A stretch of DNA of 8,011 nucleotides from Clostridia bacterium. Lineage in GTDB: Bacteria; Bacillota_A; Clostridia; Oscillospirales; CAG-382. Both the position numbers and the translations under genes were made by a program. The notes below the pieces were generated by a model. It was given only the letters and a program-made list of their open reading frames with translations, was not told the DNA's origin and searched no databases. The stretch lies in the NCBI GenBank assembly GCA_017615235.1, contig JAGAAM010000167.1, positions 1 through 8,011 of the forward strand, given 5' to 3'. Shown here one piece after another: positions 1-5,860 of the stretch. How positions within the stretch are numbered: the first letter of the stretch is position 1; each line of letters opens with the position of its first letter.

Positions 1-739
1 CGCAGCCGTCGAGGATGGATTTCAATCTCTCGAAATGATCTTTGCAGTGACCGCAGAGGTAGTCGAGCGTCTTCGGCGCGCGTGACGCGATATCCGAGCA
101 GACAGGGCTTTTGCAGTCGAGCACGCGCAGCGGGTTCTTTTTGAGCCTTTCGCGGCAGGTGTCGCAAAGCTCGGATTCGTAATCGGAAAAATATTCTATA
201 AGCGCCTTGCGGAACGCAGGGCGGCATTCGCCGTCGCCGATGGAGTTGAGGCGCAGAACGACGTTTTTGAGCCCGAGATCCTTAAAAAGATCGTAGGCGA
301 GCAGTATCACCTGGGCGTCGGCTTCCGGCGAGGAACTGCCGTAAAGCTCGGTGCCGAACTGCCAGAATTCCCTCGACCTTCCCGCCTGGGGTTTCTCGCG
401 GCGGAAAAAGTTGGAAAGATAAAACATCTTCAAAGGCATCGCACCGGCGTAAAGCCCGTTTTCGATGACGGCGCGGGCGACGCCTGCGGTGCCTTCAGGA
501 CGTAAAGAAAGGCTTGCGCCGTCTTTATCGGTGAAGGTATACATCTCTTTGCTCACGACGTCGGTGGTGTCGCCGACTCCGCGGCAGAAAAGGTCGGTGG
601 ATTCAAAGGTCGGGACGCGGATCTCGGAAAACCCGAAAAGCTTCGCTTTTTCGCGCATCCTGCCCTCGATATACTGCCACAGTCCCGATTCTTCGGGGAG
701 TATGTCGAGTGTTCCTTTTGGTTTTTTGGGTGTGTTCAT
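1..739 (-). CDS. hisS: Histidyl-tRNA synthetase, N-terminal 246 residues (runs off the left edge)
   Basis: Class II aminoacyl-tRNA synthetase that charges tRNA-His with histidine in the cytoplasm. The frame opens with ATG at 739, ten bases after a GGAG ribosome site (750-753), and stays open to base 1. Visible family marks are the N-terminal PKGTLDILPEE block (residues 7-17), RVPTFEST (41-48), the histidine-binding LRPEGTAGVARA block (79-90) and motif 2, FFRREKPQAGRSREFWQFG (111-129), then LRLNSIGD (162-169). The usual ERPQ is EKPQ here, a conservative change. A Cys-rich insertion domain follows (C192, C195, C209, C214, C229, C232), with the NPLRVLDCK motif typical of bacterial HisRS. Motif 3, the second histidine-binding segment and the anticodon-binding domain lie outside the window. 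It is the third gene after a MinD-like gene and an MgsA-like gene, 31 bp behind the latter, so it is probably co-transcribed with them. Identification is firm; only the missing C-terminus limits the call. Confidence 0.97.
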   Translation of the reverse strand, partial: MNTPKKPKGTLDILPEESGLWQYIEGRMREKAKLFGFSEIRVPTFESTDLFCRGVGDTTDVVSKEMYTFTDKDGASLSLRPEGTAGVARAVIENGLYAGAMPLKMFYLSNFFRREKPQAGRSREFWQFGTELYGSSSPEADAQVILLAYDLFKDLGLKNVVLRLNSIGDGECRPAFRKALIEYFSDYESELCDTCRERLKKNPLRVLDCKSPVCSDIASRAPKTLDYLCGHCKDHFERLKSILDGC

Positions 740-770
740 TATTTAAACGCTCCGTTCGAGATAAACGATA

Positions 771-1184
771 TCAGATGCCGAGACTGCCGTTCTTGACATT
801 GGCGCGCCAGTCGAGGTCGCCCCTCGCCATAGCGAGGACGAGCGCCTCCGCCGTGGCGATGTTGGTCGCTACCGGAATGGTGTACTTATCGCAAAGCTTG
901 ACGAGCCCGTGTTCGGTCTCGGAATATTCCGCCTCGTTGGTCGGGTCGCGAAGCAGGATAAGGAAATCCACCTCGCCGTAAGCGATCTTCGAAGCGATCT
1001 GCTCGCTTCCTCCGTGAGTGCCGGAAAGCAGTTTTTCTATATTCAGTCCGGTCGCCTCGGAGATATATTTCCCGGTGATCGCCGTCGCGCATATATGGTG
1101 CGGCGCGAGTATCCCGGCATAGGCAAGGCAAAACTCGGTGATAAGTTCTTTCTTCTTGTCATTGGCTATGATCGCAATATTCAT
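771..1184 (-). CDS. mgsA: Methylglyoxal-synthase-family protein with a divergent active site
   Basis: This 137-residue protein has the full length and order of motifs of MgsA, the cytoplasmic enzyme that converts dihydroxyacetone phosphate to methylglyoxal and phosphate. Visible matches are MNIAIIANDKKKE (1-13), TGKYISEATGLNIEKLLSG (37-55), GG-EQIASKIA (58-68), LRDP (78-81), LCDKYTIPVATNIATAEAL (97-115) and the terminal GDLDW (122-126). ATG at 1184 follows an AAGGAGC ribosome site (1191-1197), and TGA is at 771-773. Several residues known to matter in E. coli MgsA are replaced: His19 is N8, Asp71 is S60, His98 aligns with Y87 and Asp101 with T90. Only Asp91 is kept (D80). The phosphate-binding TGTTG loop reads TAITG. 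These changes make ordinary synthase activity doubtful. It may be a non-catalytic or re-tasked MGS-fold protein, and the gene symbol is given by homology only. It sits 41 bp after the MinD-like gene and 31 bp before hisS. Confidence 0.88.
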   Translation of the reverse strand: MNIAIIANDKKKELITEFCLAYAGILAPHHICATAITGKYISEATGLNIEKLLSGTHGGSEQIASKIAYGEVDFLILLRDPTNEAEYSETEHGLVKLCDKYTIPVATNIATAEALVLAMARGDLDWRANVKNGSLGI

Positions 1185-1225
1185 AGATCTGCTCCTTATC
1201 TATTTATATAGTATCGGACTAATAA

Positions 1226-2020
1226 TCAGCGGTTCAGATAGATCTGACGGCGCTTCGGCGAGAACACTCCGCTGAAAAGCGGCACTCTTTCGCCGAGTAT
1301 ACGGCGGGCGATGTTGCCGAACGCCGCCTCGCACCGAGTGGCTTTCCGCCGCCTGTCGCCGGTGAAGGCAAGCTCCGCCGCCTCCTGGGACGCCTGTAAT
1401 CTTTCGCCGTAGGGCACGACGCCCAGAAGCCTTACGGAGGATTTCTCGATGATCGCGGGGATATCCGGGAGCGATCCGTCCTCCGCGCACTCCGGACGGT
1501 AGCCGTTCAGCACGAGGGTGAGCGACTTCAAACCGAGCGCCGAAAGCCTCGAAGCCGTCTTTTCCGCCGCGCGGACGGAGGTGGACTGGTGAAGCGTCAC
1601 TATTATCGCCTCGTCGGCTTCCCTGGCGAAAGAGATATAGTAAGGCGTGGCTTCCGCGCAGGAATCGATGATGATGAAATCGAAATCGTCCCTTACCGCG
1701 GAGATGAACTCGTTATATGCGGACTGAGGCATAGGTTCGCCGGTATAGTTCATAGGCGCGGGGATGAACCCGAACCCGACGTCGCCGTTGACGTAGGTCA
1801 TCGCGGCGGCGGGCGAGCACCTGCCCATAAGGATGTCGCTGCAGTCGAAAAGCACGTCGCTTTCGAGGCTTAATACCATATCCATACAGCGCATTCCGAA
1901 ATCCGCGTCGATTATAAGCACGCTGCTGCCCAGCGCGCGCAGCGTGGAAGCGAGGTTGGCGGACAGCGTCGTTTTGCCGACCCCGCCTTTAAAGCTCGTG
2001 ACGAATATCACCCTGCCCAA
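1226..2020 (-). CDS. MinD-like P-loop ATPase (ParA/MinD family)
   Basis: This 264-residue protein belongs to the deviant Walker A family, whose ATP-dependent dimers position cell machinery on membrane or nucleoid. It opens MGRVIFVTSFKGGVGKTT, with signature lysine K11 and P-loop K16. It then has DADFGMRCMD (38-47), matching MinD DxDIGLRNLD, a beta strand ending IIIDS (116-120) as switch II, and NIARRILGERVPL (236-248), very like the MinD C-terminal region. The MinD-type N-terminus favours the TTG start at 2020, which has a GGGGGT ribosome site (2030-2035) nine bases upstream. A GTG at 2011 is a less likely alternative. Differences from MinD are switch II DSCAEAT in place of DSPAGIE, SVRAAE in place of SVRDSD, and a basic tail (FSPKRRQIYLNR) in place of the usual amphipathic membrane helix. 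No MinC or MinE gene is in the window. It is first in the operon with the MgsA homologue and hisS. It could instead be an orphan ParA-type regulator, so no symbol is given. Confidence 0.87.
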   Translation of the reverse strand: MGRVIFVTSFKGGVGKTTLSANLASTLRALGSSVLIIDADFGMRCMDMVLSLESDVLFDCSDILMGRCSPAAAMTYVNGDVGFGFIPAPMNYTGEPMPQSAYNEFISAVRDDFDFIIIDSCAEATPYYISFAREADEAIIVTLHQSTSVRAAEKTASRLSALGLKSLTLVLNGYRPECAEDGSLPDIPAIIEKSSVRLLGVVPYGERLQASQEAAELAFTGDRRRKATRCEAAFGNIARRILGERVPLFSGVFSPKRRQIYLNR

Positions 2021-2029
2021 AACCTTCAG

Positions 2030-2035
2030 ACCCCC
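2030..2035 (-). promoter_or_regulatory. Ribosome binding site supporting the TTG start of the MinD-like gene
   Basis: On the minus strand GGGGGT lies nine bases before TTG at 2020 and can pair with the anti-Shine-Dalgarno ACCUCC with one G-U wobble. No in-frame ATG exists near the MinD-type N-terminus. A nearer AAGG (2023-2026) is only two bases from TTG but about eleven from the in-frame GTG at 2011, so a start three codons later is the main alternative. Confidence 0.6.
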
Positions 2036-2039
2036 ATAC

Positions 2040-2060
2040 TTGCCGGCAATACTCCGGCAA
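2040..2060 (-). promoter_or_regulatory. Perfect 7-bp dyad in the leader of the MinD-like operon
   Basis: TTGCCGG (2040-2046) and CCGGCAA (2054-2060) are exact inverted copies around a 7-base spacer. The dyad lies between the promoter at 2079-2107 and the TTG start at 2020, so in RNA it would form a GC-rich hairpin about 12 bases after the predicted transcription start and about 10 bases before the ribosome site. It has no T-run and is not a terminator. It could be an operator, an RNA-stabilising 5' hairpin or a translation control element. Confidence 0.5.
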
Positions 2061-2078
2061 TTATAATCATACGGATAA

Positions 2079-2107
2079 ATAATACCATCAATCTACGTAT
2101 ATGTCAA
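2079..2107 (-). promoter_or_regulatory. Sigma-A promoter for the MinD-like, mgsA-like, hisS operon
   Basis: On the minus strand a perfect -35 TTGACA (2102-2107) is followed by exactly 17 bases and a -10 TATTAT (2079-2084). Transcription would start near 2072, giving a leader of about 50 bases before the TTG start. The surrounding 100 bp are AT-rich, and no other promoter of similar quality was seen before mgsA or hisS. Confidence 0.8.
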
Positions 2108-2180
2108 GAAATATGTAAATAAAAACCACATTACTACATTAAATAAATGCAAAAAAGTTTTCACGCCGTTATGAACGGAA

Positions 2181-2214
2181 TAAAAAACGCGCCCCGGAAG
2201 GCTCCGGAGCGCGT
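2181..2214 (-). terminator. Rho-independent terminator of the GHL10 lipoprotein gene
   Basis: On the minus strand ACGCGCTCCGGA (2214-2203) pairs with TCCGGGGCGCGT (2198-2187) over 12 bp with one G-U wobble. The loop is GCCT, and a run of six T follows at once (2187-2182). It lies 30 bp after the TAA of the lipoprotein gene at 2245 and about 75 bp before the promoter of the next operon, so it separates the two transcription units. In the plus direction no T-run follows, so it acts on the minus strand. Confidence 0.92.
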
Positions 2215-2244
2215 ATAGTTTGTTTTTGACTGTCCCGAAAGGTT

Positions 2245-5200
2245 TTATTTCCTCACTTCAAGACGTTTTGCGGAAAGATCCATCCAGTATTCGAGAAGCC
2301 CGACGTCCTTGACGAGGTCGGCGGATTCGGAATTGTCGCCGCAGATCTCTTTGATGCTCTTGGCCAGTTTTTTGAGTTCACCGGCGGCCTTCTTGCAGTA
2401 ATCGATCTTTTCTTTCAGGGACGCGGTATCGGGATCGAAAGCGGCGGCTTCGGATTCGATAACTGCCGTCAGCGCCTTGATCTGCGAGATGTGATCCGCG
2501 GTGACCGAGGTGTAGACCGACGAGAGGTTATCGAGCTTGCCGTCCAACTCTTTAAGTCCCGCGGAAACGGTCTTCGAGAGTTTATAGACCTGTACCGAAG
2601 GATCGCGGAACGCGCCGTAAGTCATCTCGTACTGATAGGTGTACGGGAATATGCTTCCGAGCGAGAACACTGCCACGCCGTCGGCGCCCGCCTCGCGGAC
2701 CTCCGTCATCTGATAAGCGAACTCGTGCTGAGAAGTTTCCATAAAGGCGGCGATGCCGGTCGAGTAGAAAGCGTTGCCGCTGCAGAATTCGACGTAGACC
2801 GCGGCTTTATCGAAGACGTATGCGTTATCGGTGCCGTAGGTCATGGAGAACACCTCGTCGAGCAGGCCCTTCTTCACCCAGGTCTCGACGTCCTGGAAGA
2901 TATTGACGCGAGCGTCAGAGGGGACCGGATAGGTGGCGGCGGAGATCCAGATGTCGGGATCGATACCGCGTACCAGTTCCACGGCTTCTTCGACGAACGA
3001 AGTAATGATACCGCAGCGGAAATCCACCCACTTCTGCCAGTTTGCGCTGCCTTCCGTGAAGGTGTGCGGATCGGCGGTTATGCCGGTCTCTTTGGCGAAC
3101 GCGGCGATGATGTCGTCGTTATATCCGAAATCCTCCTTGCCGTTCAGCCAGTTGGGTTCGGGGAAGCGGATATAGTCGAGGTGGATGCCGTCGAGATCGT
3201 ATTTCGTCACGAGTTCGCGATAGACTTCCAGAATGGTGTCGCGGCATTCGCGGTCATAGGGATTCATGAACACGAAGGAGGAATTTTCTTTGTAGTAGAA
3301 GTAATTCCTGCCGGCTTTGTCAAGAAGGAGTTTATCGGCGTATTTGATCGCTATCTTGCTGGTGAAGGAGTCGCCCTGGACGTGTCCTACAAAGAAGTTT
3401 TCCACCCAGGCGTGCACTTCGATCCCGTTCTCGTGGCAGATGCGGATGAACGCATCGAGCACGTCGAAATCGGGGTTGGCGTAGCAATGCTCGACCGCGT
3501 CGACGTCGATGTAACCGATACATCTGCCGCCGTACCAGGTCTCGATATAAAGCGTGTTGACGTTGAGTTTCTTCATCTTCTCAACGGTGGCGCGGACTTC
3601 GTCCTCGTTCTTCTCGTCCGCACGGTACCAGACTGCGCGGTTCTCGACCGCGTGGCTTTCGATCATGCCGTAGCGGATCCTGCTTATAGAGGAGAGAATG
3701 GAGTCGGCGTATTCGGAAGCCGCCGCGAAATCATATTCCGCATAGGCTTTCTGAGCCGCTTCGATCGTGGTCTCGAGCTCGGCGAGACCCGCGTTTGCGG
3801 AGGGATAATCGATGTTGAGAAGGTTCTTACGGGCTTCTTCAAGCTCGTCGACCGCGGAATTGTATTCGTCGATCGCTTTTCTGATCTTGAGATCAGGAGT
3901 GCGGATGATAAGAACGGTCTTTTCGGAATCTATAACGAATACCTTCGCGCCGTAGGTGTAAACGGCACGGAGCGGATTGATCTTTTCGCCGTGCGCGGAA
4001 AGCACGAAACCTCCCGCCGGGATGGTGCTGTTGCCGGAATCGGAATAGCCGGTTATCCTGCCGTCGCCGTCGACGATGATCTCGTATCCGTAGATGTTCG
4101 TGCCGGTAGTGCCGGACCGGTCGTAGACGATGAGCGTATCGGCGGAACGTGTGGTGTTCTTGCCGTCAAAGGTGAGCTTGGATACCGAATAATTATAAGG
4201 AGACAGGCTTACCTTGGCGCTTTCGCCGACGGAGACGTTTTTCGCCGCGTTGATCATCGCGTTGTCCTTGTGAACGCTGACGACAAAGCCGTCCGAGGGG
4301 ATAGCGCTGTCGCCTTTGCCGACGTTGACTTCCGTAACGGCTCCGTCGGAAACGACTATCTCGGTCCCGTAACCGTTAGTCCCGGTCGTGGCGCCGTAAT
4401 CCGGAGTATAAAGCACGCATACGCCTTCCGGCTGACGGATACCGTCGACGAAATCGATGTTGAAGAATTTGCCGCCGATGCAGGCGTATTTTTCGCCGGG
4501 GCTCGGCGGGATCACGAAGAGAAGATCGACGGGTTCGCCTTCGGTCATTTCTTCGGCTAATGCGGTATTGGCTGCGCCGACGAGGGTTATCGTAACGCCG
4601 CCGGAGGGGATAAGAGTGCGGACGCCTTTGGGCGAGATCTCCGCGATCATATCGCTGACGACGGTGATGTCGACGCGTTCTTCCGAAGCGCAGACGGGCG
4701 TCGCCTCGCTTGAAAAGCTGCTGTCAAAGATGTAGATGCCGTCGTTGTCTATCGAAGCGGCGTTGACGTTGCCGTCGGCAAATCCGAGCGTTTTGCCGTT
4801 GATGACGGCAGCGGCGGTATCGGAATAAGGGTTGGCTTTTTCGGTGGAATTGATCATTATCTGAACTCCGTCCTTTATGTAAGCGTCGACGTAGGCGTTG
4901 TTGTACTCGCCGCAGAAAATAAGCTTGACTTTGCCTTCCCCGGGCGCGGTCTCGCTGCCGGCGGCGGAGACCGAATCGACGGTATATTTATACTTCGTGA
5001 CCTGCGAAGCCGTGACGAGGACCGACCCCTGCGGAGCGGCGGCGGAAGCGCCGTATTCCGGAGTAATGAGGTAGATCCTGTCCGCCGTAAGGTCGACGAG
5101 CGGGTCGACGAGGTTGATCCTGCGCTCGACGGTGACGCTCGCGTCGGCGATATTCAGAGTGGCGTAGGAATGGGTCTCGTAACCGGAGACGAGATCGCCG

Positions 5201-5637
5201 TATCCTTCGGCGGTAACGAGGCTTCCCGCACCGTAGCGTACGCCTTCGAGTTCCGAAGAAGGCAGCGACGCCACGAATCCGTTGACCGGGATATGGGAAA
5301 CGCCGGAATCGGCAGTTATCTCCTCGACGGAGAATTCGCCCCCGTCGTTTAATTCGACGTAGTTGACCGAAAGGAGCGTCCTTCCGGCGGAAGCGTCGAC
5401 GGTGAGTTTCAATTTGCCGTCGACCGTGTAGTTGCGGGTATATATCGCGATCCTGCCGTCCGCGGGATCGCCGTCGATCACGTCGGCGACGAACTCTTTT
5501 TTACCAACGGCAAACACGAATCCGCCTTCACCGCCGGGGTCCTGCGACTGTTCGCCGTCGCCTCCGCCGCAGGCGAAAAGCGCCGGGAGGAGCAGACAGA
5601 CGAGGCAGATGAATGCGACAAAGCGTTTTTTGATCAT
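2245..5637 (-). CDS. Surface lipoprotein with N-terminal beta repeats and a GHL10 (DUF187) glycoside-hydrolase-like domain
   Basis: An 1130-residue exported protein. The N-terminus (KKR, a hydrophobic stretch, then LFAC with C23) is an SPII lipobox, and an acidic Gly-rich linker follows, so it is probably anchored to the outer face of the membrane. Residues 40-580 hold several beta-rich modules. The clearest pair (406-457 and 501-550) shares TTGTN-YG-EI-V and IP--GFV-S-H; weaker copies lie near 110-125 and 336-354. Residues 583-655 are helical and Ala/Glu-rich. Residues 660-1000 form the GHL10 TIM-barrel-like domain, with ENRAVW (665-670), NTLYIETWYGG (694-704), HENGIEVHAW (735-744), MNPYDRECRD (791-800), the hallmark DGIHLDYIRFP (816-826) and MTYGTDN (932-938). 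The tail (1013-1130) is helical. E. coli DigH (YddW), a lipoprotein of this family, cuts denuded peptidoglycan glycans; a cell-wall or polysaccharide substrate here is inference. ATG at 5637 follows AAAGGCGG (5647-5654). It has its own promoter and terminator, so it appears monocistronic. Confidence 0.9.
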   Translation of the reverse strand: MIKKRFVAFICLVCLLLPALFACGGGDGEQSQDPGGEGGFVFAVGKKEFVADVIDGDPADGRIAIYTRNYTVDGKLKLTVDASAGRTLLSVNYVELNDGGEFSVEEITADSGVSHIPVNGFVASLPSSELEGVRYGAGSLVTAEGYGDLVSGYETHSYATLNIADASVTVERRINLVDPLVDLTADRIYLITPEYGASAAAPQGSVLVTASQVTKYKYTVDSVSAAGSETAPGEGKVKLIFCGEYNNAYVDAYIKDGVQIMINSTEKANPYSDTAAAVINGKTLGFADGNVNAASIDNDGIYIFDSSFSSEATPVCASEERVDITVVSDMIAEISPKGVRTLIPSGGVTITLVGAANTALAEEMTEGEPVDLLFVIPPSPGEKYACIGGKFFNIDFVDGIRQPEGVCVLYTPDYGATTGTNGYGTEIVVSDGAVTEVNVGKGDSAIPSDGFVVSVHKDNAMINAAKNVSVGESAKVSLSPYNYSVSKLTFDGKNTTRSADTLIVYDRSGTTGTNIYGYEIIVDGDGRITGYSDSGNSTIPAGGFVLSAHGEKINPLRAVYTYGAKVFVIDSEKTVLIIRTPDLKIRKAIDEYNSAVDELEEARKNLLNIDYPSANAGLAELETTIEAAQKAYAEYDFAAASEYADSILSSISRIRYGMIESHAVENRAVWYRADEKNEDEVRATVEKMKKLNVNTLYIETWYGGRCIGYIDVDAVEHCYANPDFDVLDAFIRICHENGIEVHAWVENFFVGHVQGDSFTSKIAIKYADKLLLDKAGRNYFYYKENSSFVFMNPYDRECRDTILEVYRELVTKYDLDGIHLDYIRFPEPNWLNGKEDFGYNDDIIAAFAKETGITADPHTFTEGSANWQKWVDFRCGIITSFVEEAVELVRGIDPDIWISAATYPVPSDARVNIFQDVETWVKKGLLDEVFSMTYGTDNAYVFDKAAVYVEFCSGNAFYSTGIAAFMETSQHEFAYQMTEVREAGADGVAVFSLGSIFPYTYQYEMTYGAFRDPSVQVYKLSKTVSAGLKELDGKLDNLSSVYTSVTADHISQIKALTAVIESEAAAFDPDTASLKEKIDYCKKAAGELKKLAKSIKEICGDNSESADLVKDVGLLEYWMDLSAKRLEVRK
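3988..4422 (-). repeat. Two tandem protein modules in the lipoprotein (TTGTN-YG ... IP-GFV-S-H type)
   Basis: Residues 406-457 and 501-550 align without large gaps. Both have a hydrophobic strand ending in Y (VLY or IVY), then TTGTN, YG, EI and V, a D/G-rich turn, IP, GFV, S and H. The copies differ at most third positions, so the duplication is old. Modules of this shape accompany GHL10 and phosphodiester-glycosidase-like domains in Firmicutes surface proteins as I recall them. Their fold and ligand cannot be read from the sequence. Confidence 0.7.
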
Positions 5638-5678
5638 AATGAAGATCCGCCTTTCATGAGAAAACTGGGTTTTGACAA

Positions 5679-5707
5679 ATTATAGCACCAAAAAACGACA
5701 AAGTCAA
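5679..5707 (-). promoter_or_regulatory. Sigma-A promoter (extended -10) for the GHL10 lipoprotein gene
   Basis: On the minus strand TTGACT (-35, 5702-5707) is followed by 17 bases and a perfect TATAAT (5679-5684), with TGC directly before it as an extended -10. Transcription would start near 5672, about 35 bases before the ATG at 5637. A short direct repeat AAAGTC (5700-5705 and 5710-5715 on the plus strand) is spaced 10 bp, one helical turn, at and just upstream of the -35. Confidence 0.82.
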
Positions 5708-5786
5708 CAAAAGTCGATCACATAACAAGATATTATTATAATGAATGTAAAAATAATCCGATCCGCGAAAAAAATGCTCTCCGCTT

Positions 5787-5802
5787 ATTGAAAATATTCA
5801 AT
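5787..5802. promoter_or_regulatory. Dyad overlapping the -35 of the adhesin-like gene promoter
   Basis: ATTGAA (5787-5792) and TTCAAT (5797-5802) are exact inverted copies around AATA, and the left arm covers nearly all of the -35 TTGAAA. A dimeric repressor bound here would block RNA polymerase. AT-rich DNA yields such 6-bp dyads by chance, so this is a candidate operator only. Confidence 0.35.
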
Positions 5803-5816
5803 TAATGTGATAAAAT
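5788..5816 (+). promoter_or_regulatory. Sigma-A promoter (extended -10) for the adhesin-like gene
   Basis: TTGAAA (-35, 5788-5793), a 17-base spacer and TAAAAT (-10, 5811-5816) with TGA immediately before it form an extended -10 promoter. Transcription would start near 5823, giving a leader of about 38 bases that ends in the AAAGG ribosome site (5848-5852) before the ATG at 5861. A second small dyad, GATAA-AATC-TTATC (5809-5822), covers the -10. Confidence 0.78.
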
Positions 5817-5860
5817 CTTATCCAGCGTAATATTCAAAAAAACAAAGAAAGGAAAACGCA

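Noticed and set aside
465..981. Overlapping plus-strand frames across the hisS start and mgsA-like gene.
   Set aside because: They are antisense to two well-identified genes and show no family motifs.
2166..2178. Small dyad CCGTT-ATG-AACGG downstream of the terminator, considered as a second terminator.
   Set aside because: The stem is only 5 bp with a 3-base loop, and the T-run on the minus strand is several bases away, so it is too weak to call.
2491..4560. A 689-codon open frame on the plus strand opposite the lipoprotein gene.
   Set aside because: It is antisense to a gene with clear signal peptide, domain motifs, promoter and terminator. Its translation is Val/Asp/Gly/Arg-rich without domain motifs, as expected of a shadow of GC-rich codons.
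5637..5657. A 7-codon ATG frame whose TGA overlaps the ATG of the lipoprotein gene.
   Set aside because: Its start codon has no ribosome site of its own, it contains the ribosome site of the real gene, and seven codons are easily open by chance.
5737..5742. TATAAT on the plus strand in the divergent gap, considered as an extra promoter.
   Set aside because: The expected -35 position reads TCGATC, which is a poor match, while a much better promoter lies at 5788-5816.
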